Source of the DNA: SHAN690 sp040905305
GTDB taxonomy: Bacteria > Bacteroidota > Bacteroidia > Flavobacteriales_G > Salibacteraceae
Length of the DNA: 35,084 nt
NCBI GenBank assembly: GCA_040905305.1
Contig: JBBDRU010000175.1
Coordinates: 1-35,084 of the forward strand
Direction of reading: 5' to 3'
Of this stretch, positions 7,759 through 17,608 are shown one piece after another. A program made the position numbers and the translations under genes. A model generated the notes under the pieces. That model saw only the letters and a program-made list of their open reading frames with translations. It did no database searches and was not told the origin of the DNA. Every line of letters starts with the position of its first letter. Within the stretch, counting starts at the first letter, position 1.

Positions 7759-8455
7759 TTTTTTTAACGCTTATGGCATGCCGAAAAGCCCATTTCCATT
7801 CCACCACTGCATTTTCAATTCTCAGCTTTTTAAATATGTGTTTCCACTCCGTCTTCAAAAACGCTCGTCTAACCGAAAGTGGAGCATCATTTTTTACCAA
7901 CCTTGATCTTGAAAATAAAATAGTAAGGATTTTTATGCCTAACCATGCAAAATAGTTGCGTTCCAAATCATTGATTACAAAACCATGTTTGCTTTTTTGA
8001 TGCATTATGGTGATCAACTCCTCTAATTCTTCATCATAAAAATGATGGCAAAACAGGCTGCACATTACAATGTCATAATCTTCATGACGGTGTTGCAAAG
8101 ACTGAAATGATCTGCATTCAAATTTCACATTCTCCAGGTTTTCACATTTAAACGTTGCCACAGATATTGCCACCTCAGAAAGGTCTAGACCTGTAAATCT
8201 AAATTGATAGCCTTTTGAATTAGCCCATTTATGCACCGCCAAAATGGTGTCGCCACCTCCACATCCAATATCGAGGACATGGTAGGTTTGATCGTGACTT
8301 AACCTTAGTTTATCCAATGCTGAAAATGTGGTATTATGCCCCCCTAGGAGATTATTTATGGTGGCCAACTCGTTGAGATTTAGCCTTAATTCAGCTGAAT
8401 CTACCTGAGGATTGTCCATCATTTCAGGACCTGGATGCCGTTGTTTCAAACTCAT
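7751..8455 (-). CDS. Class I SAM-dependent methyltransferase
   Basis: A 234-aa protein. Motif I for S-adenosylmethionine binding is LDIGCGGGD (61-69), followed by the acidic end of strand 2 in FTGLDLSEVA and by an IVMCSLFCHHF motif IV region. No signal peptide or membrane segment is obvious except a weak hydrophobic stretch near residues 170-180. Family members methylate oxygen, nitrogen or carbon of small molecules. The gene sits second in the operon with a 4-bp ATGA overlap with the type III PKS stop. The simplest reading is O- or C-methylation of the polyketide ring, as SrsB does for alkylresorcinols in Streptomyces griseus. The substrate is inferred. Confidence 0.85.
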   Translation of the reverse strand: MSLKQRHPGPEMMDNPQVDSAELRLNLNELATINNLLGGHNTTFSALDKLRLSHDQTYHVLDIGCGGGDTILAVHKWANSKGYQFRFTGLDLSEVAISVATFKCENLENVKFECRSFQSLQHRHEDYDIVMCSLFCHHFYDEELEELITIMHQKSKHGFVINDLERNYFAWLGIKILTILFSRSRLVKNDAPLSVRRAFLKTEWKHIFKKLRIENAVVEWKWAFRHAISVKKNA

Positions 8456-9525
8456 GGTGAATACAGTAGTTCTCCATTCATTTTTTCAATGGTAAGCCCA
8501 GGGCCAAAACCAAGGGCGCACAACGTCTCTTCCTTGCGGTTTTGTTGCATGAGCTTATGAAGCACAAACAGAATAGAGGCTGAAGACAAATTTCCAACTT
8601 CAGCAAGCGTTTCTCTAGATGCTAAGGTTTGCTCGTCATTTAATTTGAGCCCTTTTTCCACGGCATCAATGATGTTTTTACCCCCGGGATGAATAGCCCA
8701 TGTTTTTGCGTTTTCTTCGTTGAGGTTGAATAAAAAACCAATGCCCTGAAAGATCGCTTTTGGCACGTAGGCACTAAGCTTCAATAAAAAACCAGACGAA
8801 TGAATGTTCCATGCCATCATCTCAGATTGATCTGGAAGGTAATGTTGTTTAAATCCATCGATTCGCAATACGCTGCCCATAGTTGGTTCGCCACTTACAA
8901 TACATGCAGCAGACCCGTCACCAAAAAGGACATTGGCTAAAATAGAGTCATCATCATCTGAAGGTTGATAGTGAATACTGCACAACTCAACGCTCACGAT
9001 TAAAACCTTAGCAGACCGATCTTGATCCACGAAGCTCTTGGCATGCTTAAGTGCATGGAAAACACCGTGACAACCGATAAAATTAACCGCCAATTTTGTG
9101 CAATCCGGATTCAGGTCTAAGGCCTTTGTTAGTTGTAGCTCGAGCCCAGGAGAGCTCATACCAGTGCACGAAACCGTAATGATATGTGTAATCTCATCTG
9201 CTTGAAACTTTAGCTTTTTCAGTGCTTTGAGCGCCAGTGGCATTGCGTGCAATTGATAAACCCGCATGCGTTTTTCCACCAATGGCGAAACCCCATTGAA
9301 TAAAACCGGGTTTTGGGGCAGCCTAAAATCATCTATGACCGAATACCGATGGTTGATTCCGCTTTTTTTAGCGATGATGTTAACCTTTCGTTTTGCCGTC
9401 TCATTTATAGCTGATTGCTTTAGAAAAGTGGCGATTTCCTCTAAATCATACTTATGATCGGGATTGGCGGTGGCAATATTATTTATATAAACAGGCACGT
9501 ATTTGTAGAGACGTTTTTGAAACAC
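8452..9525 (-). CDS. Type III polyketide synthase (chalcone/stilbene synthase family)
   Basis: A 357-aa ketosynthase-like enzyme of normal family length. The catalytic triad is visible: Cys152 (NFIGCHG), His279 (WAIHPGG) and Asn312 (EVGNLSSAS). The C-terminal GFGPGLTIE loop matches the chalcone synthase GFGPG signature. Such enzymes extend an acyl-CoA starter with malonyl-CoA and cyclise it to resorcinols, phloroglucinols or pyrones. The gene starts a four-gene operon (PKS, methyltransferase, FAD enzyme, UbiA). The longest frame begins with GTG at 9523-9525; a second in-frame GTG at codon 10 precedes VYINNIATANP, where I would expect homologues to begin, so the first nine residues may not be real. 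The nearby ATG at 9525-9527 is out of frame. No convincing TAnnTTTG box was found in the 79-bp gap upstream. Confidence 0.93.
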   Translation of the reverse strand: MFQKRLYKYVPVYINNIATANPDHKYDLEEIATFLKQSAINETAKRKVNIIAKKSGINHRYSVIDDFRLPQNPVLFNGVSPLVEKRMRVYQLHAMPLALKALKKLKFQADEITHIITVSCTGMSSPGLELQLTKALDLNPDCTKLAVNFIGCHGVFHALKHAKSFVDQDRSAKVLIVSVELCSIHYQPSDDDDSILANVLFGDGSAACIVSGEPTMGSVLRIDGFKQHYLPDQSEMMAWNIHSSGFLLKLSAYVPKAIFQGIGFLFNLNEENAKTWAIHPGGKNIIDAVEKGLKLNDEQTLASRETLAEVGNLSSASILFVLHKLMQQNRKEETLCALGFGPGLTIEKMNGELLYSP

Positions 9526-9604
9526 ATAAGATCGTCATATGTTGTCAAATAGCCTATAATTATATAAACGAAAAGCTCCTGCCTAATTTTTGATTCCAAA
9601 TCAT

Positions 9605-12028
9605 TTATTCCAGCAAGACAAATTTCTGATGGCTGATTTTTCCTTTATCAGATCTGAAACTGCAGATATATGCTCCATTCTTAAGCCCCGTTGGCAATGA
9701 AAGGTTGTGCTGGTTTCGAGTTATTCGCTGGGTTGAGATACTTCTTCCTGCGATGTCAGTGATGTTTATCCATCCTGATTGAGCATCGTTCATCAGCAAA
9801 ATTTGCAAATCAGCGCCCTTATTTACCGGGTTCGGATACAGCTTAAACGCGGATCGACTTATTGCGCTAATACCTCCGGCTGAGTCATCCGGCATTGTAT
9901 CTGTCGTGTCTGGAGGATATATATAAACCATGACCAACTCGCTCCATACACTATCACTCATCACGCAAGGCTCATCAGTGGTGATCAATACCTGAAACGA
10001 TTCTAACGATGCAAAATCAACTCCTGCAGTTTTAGTGAGGCTCATTCCGTTTTCTCCGGCTAAAACCTGTCCTTCATAATACCATTGATAGGATATAACC
10101 GTCCCTCCGCTGTCAGCAACAGCGGTGAATGTAACATCCGTAGAATCTTGCACGGAATCATTTGGAGCCACCGTAATTTCTACGCTGAGATCAAGCGTAT
10201 CAAAACAACTTTCATAGGCTCCCAGATCAACATTTGCACCCTGAATGCGATCGCCTCCCTGAAGGTCTGTCGTGATGTAAGAAAGGTCAGGCGTTTGGTT
10301 GGCGGCATAATAAATGCTGTCACCTGTATTGATACCTATACTGCCCGAAACCAATCGGTAATCTTCACTCATCGCGTCAACAAATAGGTTACCACTCCAT
10401 GGCACCGGAACCGCACTTCCACTTTCAAAATATTCAAGACCTATAACAGAAAAAGTTAAACCAGTCACTGCCAAAGCAGCTGGGGCATCCACATCTGGAT
10501 TGGAAGGAGCGCTATTATCAAACAAAATTGAGTTTCGCATTTTTGAATCTCCAGCACCATCATCATAAATGCCTCCACCTGAGTTTCCTGCGGTGTTGGA
10601 AGTCATGGTTATGTTGGTAGCAATGGGATTGCAAGGAGAGCTATGGCTCATGGCCGTGTAAGCTCCACCACCGAGGTCTCCGGCTTCATTGTCATAAAAC
10701 AACACATTGGTCATCACCGGGTTGCAATCTCTCCGGTTATAGATGCCTCCTCCGTTTTGGCCGGCTATATTGCCTTTAAAAATGCAATTAGTTACTAAAG
10801 GTGAGCATTCTGTGTAGTTGAAGATACCACCACCATCGTTGCTTGCCGTATTGCTTTCAAAAGTGCATTCGGTAATTATCGGGCTGCTTTTCCAGTTTTG
10901 AAGCGCCCCGCCATTACCTAGTGTGCTGTTGCTTCTGAAAACACATTCGTTCAAAATAATATGGCTTCCACCATCGCTTTCCATTGCTCCTGCACCACCA
11001 TCAGCAGCATTGTTTTTAATGATGCATTGAACATATTCTGGAATACTGCTATCGTGATAAGCCGCACCACCTTGTTCGGTGGTATGGTTATTCCTAAACG
11101 TACAATAGGATAGGATCGCATTGCTACCGGATGCACAATACATACCTGCTCCGCCATCGCCATCATCGGCAAAATTTTCTGTAAATAAAGTGTTGCTGAT
11201 CAGCGCATTGCTTCCGTTTTCATTCCGAATACCTCCGCCACCCTGGTTGTGATACGTTTTATTAGCGATAAACGAGCAATGATTAAGAATTGGACTGCTG
11301 TTACTGTTTCGCATACCGGCACCTCCACCGTTCGGGTCTTGGGGGAAATTACCCGTCACCCTATTCTGAGTAAAAACACAATGGGTGATGGTTGGGTCAG
11401 CATTAAGGTTGTTTAGTCCGGCTCCTCCGCGTGAAGCATGATTTCGTTTGAAAACCACCTGGTCCAAAATCAATTCGCTGGAGATATTTGTCATTCCCGC
11501 ACCATAGTTTTTGTGTAACACGTTGCTTCCTACCATCAGCGAATCTGTACTGTTTGCATTTCCATGTGTGATGGTAAATCCATCCATCAGCGTTGCATTG
11601 GAGAGAGCTACAGCAACAACAACATGATATGCATTATCGGTGCTGTCACCACTCGCACCCAAATCACCGCTTAGCACAGTGGCGTTGGTAACATGAAGCG
11701 ATGCGGAGTCAGAAGCTCTCTCTGCTAAACTGTTTTCCGTGCCGTTAAATCCCCCATAAAGTAATACACCTTCTTTTAGCTCAAAAGTCTTATCCCTATC
11801 ATTCATGCTTCCCGCAAGTGCCGTGCTCGGTAAATAGGTTCCAAAAGCAACAAAAATGCTGTCACCGGATGCAGCTGCATCCAGCGCATCCTGCAAATCT
11901 GCAAAAGCTGTTGACCATGACATACCGTTTTGCGTGCCCGAATTAGCGGCATCAACAAACAGCGTGTTTTGCGCGTTTAAATTCCACTGAATTAATGCGA
12001 AAAAAAGAATAGAAGGTAAGGTTTTCAT
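9605..12028 (-). CDS. T9SS-exported right-handed beta-helix protein (choice-of-anchor / pectate-lyase-like repeats)
   Basis: An 807-aa secreted protein. A signal peptide (about residues 1-19, ending NLNAQ) precedes a parallel beta-helix at about 20-600. The helix has roughly a dozen coils of the form TxCxFxxNxAxxxGGGIYN, each with a buried Cys and Asn ladder and a GGG turn. Residues of about 610-700 look like an Ig-like domain (YQWYYEGQVLAGENG). The last 75 or so residues are a T9SS type A sorting domain (KLYPNPVNKG ... ISTQRI ... GAYICSF). Such proteins are surface-attached or released; many beta-helix relatives bind or cut polysaccharide, but I see no catalytic signature. It is divergent from mfd and lies 79 bp ahead of the PKS operon on the same strand. 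Confidence 0.88.
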   Translation of the reverse strand: MKTLPSILFFALIQWNLNAQNTLFVDAANSGTQNGMSWSTAFADLQDALDAAASGDSIFVAFGTYLPSTALAGSMNDRDKTFELKEGVLLYGGFNGTENSLAERASDSASLHVTNATVLSGDLGASGDSTDNAYHVVVAVALSNATLMDGFTITHGNANSTDSLMVGSNVLHKNYGAGMTNISSELILDQVVFKRNHASRGGAGLNNLNADPTITHCVFTQNRVTGNFPQDPNGGGAGMRNSNSSPILNHCSFIANKTYHNQGGGGIRNENGSNALISNTLFTENFADDGDGGAGMYCASGSNAILSYCTFRNNHTTEQGGAAYHDSSIPEYVQCIIKNNAADGGAGAMESDGGSHIILNECVFRSNSTLGNGGALQNWKSSPIITECTFESNTASNDGGGIFNYTECSPLVTNCIFKGNIAGQNGGGIYNRRDCNPVMTNVLFYDNEAGDLGGGAYTAMSHSSPCNPIATNITMTSNTAGNSGGGIYDDGAGDSKMRNSILFDNSAPSNPDVDAPAALAVTGLTFSVIGLEYFESGSAVPVPWSGNLFVDAMSEDYRLVSGSIGINTGDSIYYAANQTPDLSYITTDLQGGDRIQGANVDLGAYESCFDTLDLSVEITVAPNDSVQDSTDVTFTAVADSGGTVISYQWYYEGQVLAGENGMSLTKTAGVDFASLESFQVLITTDEPCVMSDSVWSELVMVYIYPPDTTDTMPDDSAGGISAISRSAFKLYPNPVNKGADLQILLMNDAQSGWINITDIAGRSISTQRITRNQHNLSLPTGLKNGAYICSFRSDKGKISHQKFVLLE

Positions 12029-12046
12029 TGTGTGATAGTTTGGTTG

Positions 12047-12054
12047 CTAAAATA
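12047..12054 (-). promoter_or_regulatory. Weak -7-like box for the beta-helix protein
   Basis: TATTTTAG on the minus strand is one base from TAnnTTTG and ends 18 nt before the ATG at 12028. The identical octamer stands 18 nt before another exported-protein gene at 26582. No good -33 element was seen. Confidence 0.22.
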
Positions 12055-12126
12055 TCAAATTTTCTTTGTCTCGATATTAATCTCGCCTAAGATCATGTAA
12101 CCTGATTCTATCAAGACCTCAGCCAT

Positions 12127-12134
12127 TACCTTCG
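12127..12134 (+). promoter_or_regulatory. Candidate -7 promoter box for mfd
   Basis: TACCTTCG, one base from TAnnTTTG, ends 17 nt before the GTG start at 12152. An alternative promoter further up is TTTG (12039-12042), 18 nt, then TTTCTTTG (12061-12068). Neither is proven. Confidence 0.35.
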
Positions 12135-12151
12135 CGCATCGTTTAAAAAAA

Positions 12152-15100
12152 GTGGGAATTGACGATCTTAAAAAACAGTTTGAAAAATGTCCACAAATGG
12201 AAACATTTGAATTTGGACCTGATCTTGCTGTGCCTGTTCGTTACCGATTAAAAGGGATTGCAGGCTCTGCATTAAGCTTTATCACGGCTGCTGCATTCAA
12301 AAAAAGCGAGGTTCATCACATGATGATTTTTAACGATAAGGAAGAAGCCGCCTACTTTTATAACGATCTTCAAAACCTCATTTCACCCAATCGGGTTTTC
12401 TTCTTTCCACATAGCGACAAGAAGCCTTATGAGCAAGCAGAGTTAGATACCGATGAACACTACTCTGGCAAAAAACGTGAAGGCGAAAACGGATTAATGC
12501 GTGCTGAAGTGCTCAACGCAATCAACACGCGAAAGCGCCATTTTGTGATTGTGAGCTATGCAGACGCACTTTCTGAAAAAGTGGTTACGCGGCAAAATCT
12601 GGTAAAAAACACCCTGGCCATCAAAACTGGTGACCAGCTTTCTCAAGATTTTGTAAATGAGATGTTGCAGGAGTTAGCGTTTGAACGCGTTGATTTTGTT
12701 CATGAACCAGGACATTACGCGATCCGTGGTGGTATAATAGACATTTGGAGTTTTTCTAACGAGCGCCCTTATCGCATCGAGCTTTTTGGCGATGAAGTCG
12801 ATAGCCTGCGAACCTTTGATCCGGTATCACAACTCAGCGTGAAAGACCATGGCCGCATCAGCATAATTCCAGATGTACAGAAGCAAGCACAGAAGGAAAT
12901 GAGGCAATCGATTCTGGAATATTTACCATCAAATACTGCCATTTGGTTGAAAAATTTTGAGCTGATTCAAGAACATGTTGAAAAGGCCTATAACCGTGCA
13001 ACAGAAAATTATTCCACATTAAATTCAGCGGTAGAATGGATGGAGCCAGAAACGCTCTACCTGAGCGAATCCGTTTTTTTGGAGCACTTAAGTGCTTTCA
13101 CTCAAATAGAATTTGATCGACCAGGCCTTATCAAGCCCGACATTGAAATTCAGTTTAACCAAACCCCCCAAGTTTCTTTCAACAAGAATTTTGACCTTTT
13201 AATCAACGACCTTACAAATCACACACGTAACGGTTTTTACAACTACATCTTTGCGTCAAACCCAAAACAAATCACACGGCTGCATCAGATTTTTGAGGAC
13301 ATCCTCAAGAACCGCGAAACCGAAGTCACTCCGTTTGATTTTGAAGGCATAAACACTGCCATTCACGAGGGTTTTATCGATCATGATTTAAAAGTGGTTT
13401 GTTACACCGACCATCAACTCTTTGAGCGATATCATCGCTATAGACTCAAGGAAGGGTTCTCAGACTCTGAAAGGCAAATCACACTGAAAGAGCTTACCAA
13501 TCTCCAGCCGGGTGATTATGTAGTGCACATCGATCACGGAGTGGGTCAGTATTCAGGAATCCAAAAAATTGATGTGAACGGACAGCAACAAGAAGCCATT
13601 CGCCTGATTTATTCAGGTGGCGATGTTTTATATGTGAGCATACATTCCTTGCACCGCATTTCTAAATATGTCGGCAAAGACGGCACACCACCAAAGATCA
13701 ACAAGCTCGGGTCAAACGCCTGGCAGAGTTTAAAAAACAAAACCAAAAAGAAGGTCAAGGAAATCGCCTATGACCTTATCAAACTATACGCTGAGCGCAA
13801 GATGAAGGAAGGTTTTGCTTACAGTCCTGACACCTATCTGCAAACCGAACTGGAGAGTTCATTCATCTATGAAGACACTCCCGACCAGGAAAAAACTACT
13901 GCCGCGATCAAGGCAGATCTTGAAAAATCATATCCGATGGACAGGCTCGTATGTGGTGACGTGGGCTTTGGGAAAACCGAGGTAGCCGTTCGTGCTGCAT
14001 TCAAAGCCGCAACCGATGGGAAGCAGGTGGCCATTCTGGCGCCTACCACCATTCTCACCATGCAGCACTACAAAACCTTCAAAGACCGTTTAAAAGATTT
14101 TCCGGTAACTGTGGATTACATCAATCGTTTTCGATCATCCAGGCAACAAAAAGAAACGTTGAGAAAACTGGCTTCCGGTGAAATAGACATCCTCATCGGC
14201 ACACACCGCATTGTGAGCAAAGACGTGAAATTTAAAGACCTCGGACTGATGATCATTGACGAGGAACAAAAATTTGGTGTAGGTGTAAAAGACAAGCTAA
14301 AGACCATGCGAGTAAACGTTGATTCACTTACACTTACTGCCACACCGATTCCTCGAACGCTTCAATTTTCATTGATGGGTGCACGTGATTTGAGTGTGAT
14401 CAACACGCCACCTCCGAACCGCTATCCTGTGCAAACAGAGCTGCACACCTTCAACGAAGCCATCATCAAAGACGCCATTTATGCAGAGCTCACAAGAAAC
14501 GGACAAGTGTTTTTCATTCACAATCGGGTGCAAAACATTGTAGAGGTGTGTGAAATGATCAAAAAAATTGTTCCCGAAGCGAGCATTGATTTTGCCCACG
14601 GCCAAATGGAAGGTCACCAGCTGGAAGATGTGATGCTTCGCTTTATCGAAGGAGGTTTTGACGTGCTGGTTTCCACCTCTATCATCGAAAGTGGGTTGGA
14701 CATTCCAAACGCCAACACCATCATCATCAATCAAGCGCAAAACTTCGGTTTGAGCGATTTGCACCAAATGCGCGGAAGAGTGGGTCGTTCAAATAGAAAA
14801 GCCTTTTGTTATTTACTATGTCCGCCCATGAGCACACTCACCAATGAAGCCCGAAAACGACTCACCGCCATCGAACAATTCAGCGATTTAGGAAGTGGAT
14901 TTAACATTGCCATGCGCGATTTAGATATTCGAGGTGCAGGAAACTTGCTAGGTGGGGAGCAAAGTGGTTTCATCACCGACATCGGATATGAAACCTATCA
15001 GAAAATTTTAGAAGAAGCTATGGAAGAACTCAAGGAAACCGAGTTTAAAGGTTTGTTTGAAGAGGATAAAGAAAAAGAATACGTTAATGACTGTCAACTC

Positions 15101-15541
15101 GAAACCGATTTGGAAGTGATGATTCCTGATGATTATATCAACAACATCACCGAGCGAATGAGTATTTATCGCGCACTGGCAGAAGTCAATGACGAAGCGG
15201 CATTGGAGCAGTTCAAAAAAGGGCTTGAAGACCGCTTTGGTCCGATTACCCCAGCCGTAGAGCGTTTGCTAAAATCAAAACGCTTAATATGGGCAGGAAA
15301 AGCCATCGGATTTGAGAAAGTTGTGTTTAAAAACAAGAAGCTCATAGGCTATTTTTTACCCGATAAGGATTCACGGTATTTTCAATCGCCCACGTTTGAA
15401 AAGGTTATCCTATTCGTGCAAAACAATCCTAACCGGGTGCAATTGAGAGAGCGCAACGAACGTCTTAGTTTGGTTTTTACCAATGTGAGCAACCTTGAAA
15501 AAGCCGTTGACACGTTAGAAGAAGTGATGAAAATGGAGTAA
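12152..15541 (+). CDS. mfd: Mfd transcription-repair coupling factor
   Basis: A 1129-aa protein, near the E. coli length (1148). The N-terminal third is the UvrB-like damage-coupling region (HSDKKPYEQAELD; GHYAIRGGIIDIWSF). A CarD-like RNA-polymerase-interacting domain starts near residue 450 (GDYVVHIDHGVGQYSG). The RecG-like translocase follows, with Walker A GDVGFGKTE at about 601, DEEQKFGV at about 703, TATPIPRTLQ, and the QMRGRVGRS motif VI. The C-terminal TRCF domain (QLETDLEVMIPDDYI onward) regulates UvrA binding. Mfd removes RNA polymerase stalled at lesions and recruits UvrABC. The start is GTG at 12152; no in-frame ATG lies upstream, only a possible ATT at 12125. It is monocistronic, with no clear terminator in the 158-bp gap after it. 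Confidence 0.97.
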   Translation: MGIDDLKKQFEKCPQMETFEFGPDLAVPVRYRLKGIAGSALSFITAAAFKKSEVHHMMIFNDKEEAAYFYNDLQNLISPNRVFFFPHSDKKPYEQAELDTDEHYSGKKREGENGLMRAEVLNAINTRKRHFVIVSYADALSEKVVTRQNLVKNTLAIKTGDQLSQDFVNEMLQELAFERVDFVHEPGHYAIRGGIIDIWSFSNERPYRIELFGDEVDSLRTFDPVSQLSVKDHGRISIIPDVQKQAQKEMRQSILEYLPSNTAIWLKNFELIQEHVEKAYNRATENYSTLNSAVEWMEPETLYLSESVFLEHLSAFTQIEFDRPGLIKPDIEIQFNQTPQVSFNKNFDLLINDLTNHTRNGFYNYIFASNPKQITRLHQIFEDILKNRETEVTPFDFEGINTAIHEGFIDHDLKVVCYTDHQLFERYHRYRLKEGFSDSERQITLKELTNLQPGDYVVHIDHGVGQYSGIQKIDVNGQQQEAIRLIYSGGDVLYVSIHSLHRISKYVGKDGTPPKINKLGSNAWQSLKNKTKKKVKEIAYDLIKLYAERKMKEGFAYSPDTYLQTELESSFIYEDTPDQEKTTAAIKADLEKSYPMDRLVCGDVGFGKTEVAVRAAFKAATDGKQVAILAPTTILTMQHYKTFKDRLKDFPVTVDYINRFRSSRQQKETLRKLASGEIDILIGTHRIVSKDVKFKDLGLMIIDEEQKFGVGVKDKLKTMRVNVDSLTLTATPIPRTLQFSLMGARDLSVINTPPPNRYPVQTELHTFNEAIIKDAIYAELTRNGQVFFIHNRVQNIVEVCEMIKKIVPEASIDFAHGQMEGHQLEDVMLRFIEGGFDVLVSTSIIESGLDIPNANTIIINQAQNFGLSDLHQMRGRVGRSNRKAFCYLLCPPMSTLTNEARKRLTAIEQFSDLGSGFNIAMRDLDIRGAGNLLGGEQSGFITDIGYETYQKILEEAMEELKETEFKGLFEEDKEKEYVNDCQLETDLEVMIPDDYINNITERMSIYRALAEVNDEAALEQFKKGLEDRFGPITPAVERLLKSKRLIWAGKAIGFEKVVFKNKKLIGYFLPDKDSRYFQSPTFEKVILFVQNNPNRVQLRERNERLSLVFTNVSNLEKAVDTLEEVMKME

Positions 15542-15699
15542 ATAGACTTTGCCCCACTCGCAGCCAAAGACCATATGATTTGCAAACAAGCAATCATGTT
15601 TTTTACCACTTTCGTTTCAAAAATAGCAGGATGCTAGCGTTTTTCAAGTCCTGTATTATTTGCCGTTATTAGTCAATCCCTAACTAACAATACAAGCCC

Positions 15700-16797
15700 A
15701 TGAAAGCGCTTTTTTTGATCCTTGTGATGCTTCACGGGTTGGTTCATTCCCTTGGCTTTATCAAGGCGTTCGAGATCAGTGAAGTAAAAGAGTTGGCCAC
15801 CCCAATTTCAAAGCCAATTGGATTGCTTTGGTTGATAACAACTGTTTTATTTCTGACTTACGGAGTGCTCTATTATTTCAACAAGGATAATGCCTGGCTT
15901 GTTGGAATTACTGCATTGATCTTTTCGCAAACCTTGATCGTTTTCTTTTGGTCAGATGCAAAATTCGGCACGATTCCTAATGTGATCATCCTCCTGGCAG
16001 TAATATGCTCAATTGGAAACGCACTGTTTAACTCCACGGTTGAAAAAGAAAAGCAGGAACTCCTTCAAAAATCATCCATTGAAAGCGCTGAAATCCTATC
16101 GATAGATGACATAGAGGGCTTGCCTCTGCCAGTAAAAAAATGGCTCCTCAGCAGTGGCGCAGTGGGTAAAGTGAAGACCCTGAATGGAAAAATCACCCAA
16201 AGCGCGCGAATGAAATTGAATCGGGAACAGAAAGAATGGTACAATGCAAAAGCCACTCAATACACGATGATCGATGAGCCCTCGTTTCATTGGACGCTTC
16301 ACTTGTCGATGAATGAATTGATGTGGTTTAAGGGTAGAGATAAATTCCAAAATGGTAAAGGAGAAATGTTGATTAAAATAAATTCGCTCATCAATGTCGT
16401 AAATGAGTCCGGTGAAAAAATTGATGAGGGCAGCATTCAAAGATATTTAGGAGAAATGGTTTGGTTTCCTTCTCTAGCGGTTAGTCCATACATAAGGTGG
16501 GAACAAATTGATGATCTAAGTGCTAAAGCAACAATGTCCTACAAAAACACAAAAGGTGGTGGAACATTCTACTTTAATGAACAAGGTGACTTTACTAAAT
16601 TCATCGCCATGCGGTTTCAAGGGAATGAACCCAATGCTGAACGAAAAGAATGGGTACTGACAGTGGATGGCTATCGTGTTTTTGAAGGGATAAAGGTTCC
16701 TTCAAGGATGGAGGCAACGTGGCAACTAGAAGAAGGAAGCTGGACGTGGCTTCAACTGGAAATTGAAGAAATCATCTATAATATAACCCCAGAATAG
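15700..16797 (+). CDS. DUF6544-like membrane protein
   Basis: A 365-aa protein with four predicted membrane helices in the first 115 residues (about 3-20, 40-58, 67-85 and 92-108), followed by a 250-residue soluble domain. The soluble part carries a pattern I associate with DUF6544 (earlier DUF6920): LPLPVKKWLLSSGAVGK, then a beta-rich LNGKITQSARMKL, then RYLGEMVWFPSLAVSP, RWEQIDDLSAKATM and a late GYRVFEGIKVPSRMEATW. No activity is known to me. It lies alone, 158 bp after mfd and 244 bp before the DUF4256 gene. Neither flanking gap shows a convincing promoter or hairpin. Family call moderate, function unknown. Confidence 0.7.
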   Translation: MKALFLILVMLHGLVHSLGFIKAFEISEVKELATPISKPIGLLWLITTVLFLTYGVLYYFNKDNAWLVGITALIFSQTLIVFFWSDAKFGTIPNVIILLAVICSIGNALFNSTVEKEKQELLQKSSIESAEILSIDDIEGLPLPVKKWLLSSGAVGKVKTLNGKITQSARMKLNREQKEWYNAKATQYTMIDEPSFHWTLHLSMNELMWFKGRDKFQNGKGEMLIKINSLINVVNESGEKIDEGSIQRYLGEMVWFPSLAVSPYIRWEQIDDLSAKATMSYKNTKGGGTFYFNEQGDFTKFIAMRFQGNEPNAERKEWVLTVDGYRVFEGIKVPSRMEATWQLEEGSWTWLQLEIEEIIYNITPE

Positions 16798-17041
16798 TAT
16801 TAACTGACTTCATGATCTGTTTTGGCAATTGGAGATCGAACATTTTACAAGGATGACCGCCATTTTTTGAAACCCGCAACAGGATTTCAGCCCACTCATT
16901 GAATATCAAAACGGACACACAATAATTACATTCATAACTTACAAATGGCTCGTTTTATAAAATGCCGAACGAAAGGTGCCCTGTTCAATATTTTTCCATT
17001 TTCGTTTTACGTTTCAACGTCAAAAACTGAATTTTAAAGTC

Positions 17042-17608
17042 ATGTCGAACGAAAAAAAGAAATTATCGCCCGATCGAAAAGATGCGCTTCTCAGCATCTT
17101 GAAAACCAGGTTTGAGGAAAACATGGCTCGTCACAAAGACCTGGAATGGGTAGGAGTTGCAAGCAAACTTCAAAGCAATTCAGAAAAATTGTGGTCGCTG
17201 AATGAAATGAAAGAAACTGGAGGCGAACCCGATGTTGTTGGTTACCTCCAACAAGAAGATGCTTGCATTTTTTACGATTGTTCTGCTGAAAGCCCGAATG
17301 GACGAAGAAGTCTTTGCTACGATCAGGAAGCCTATGAATCAAGAAAAAAATACAAACCAAAAAACAGTGCTCTTGGCATGGCGGCTAAAATAGGCATTCA
17401 GCTTTTAAGTGAGGATCAGTACTTTGAATTGCAGCAACTCGGAAAGGTTGACACCAAAACCTCTAGTTGGCTTTTTACTCCTTCAAACATCAGAAAACAC
17501 GGAGGCGCCATTTTCGGTGATTGGCGCTTTGGAAGAACTTTCATTTACCACAATGGGGCAGAGTCATATTATGGATCAAGGGGATTTCGCGGTTGGCTTA
17601 TGGTTTAA
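17042..17608 (+). CDS. DUF4256 family protein
   Basis: A 188-aa cytosolic protein. The motifs GVASKLQSNSEKLWSLNEME-like, TGGEPDVVGY, IFYDCSAESPNGRRSLCYD, KTSSWLFTP and YHNGAESYYGSRGFRG fit the DUF4256 family as I remember it. Its biochemical role is not known to me. The frame stays open back to 16976, but that would add 22 residues of low-complexity aromatic sequence, and ATG at 17042 gives the family-like N-terminus MSNEKKKLSPDRKDALL. The GNAT gene begins 13 bp after the stop, so the pair is probably co-transcribed. Confidence 0.85.
   Translation: MSNEKKKLSPDRKDALLSILKTRFEENMARHKDLEWVGVASKLQSNSEKLWSLNEMKETGGEPDVVGYLQQEDACIFYDCSAESPNGRRSLCYDQEAYESRKKYKPKNSALGMAAKIGIQLLSEDQYFELQQLGKVDTKTSSWLFTPSNIRKHGGAIFGDWRFGRTFIYHNGAESYYGSRGFRGWLMV

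Noticed and set aside
9526..9604. Promoter for the PKS operon in the 79-bp gap
   Set aside because: Only a GCTATTTG segment with two mismatches was found and no matching -33 element, so no site is claimed; read-through from the beta-helix gene is possible.
10951..11172. 73-codon minus-strand frame inside the beta-helix gene
   Set aside because: It is an out-of-frame reading of the repetitive beta-helix coding sequence.
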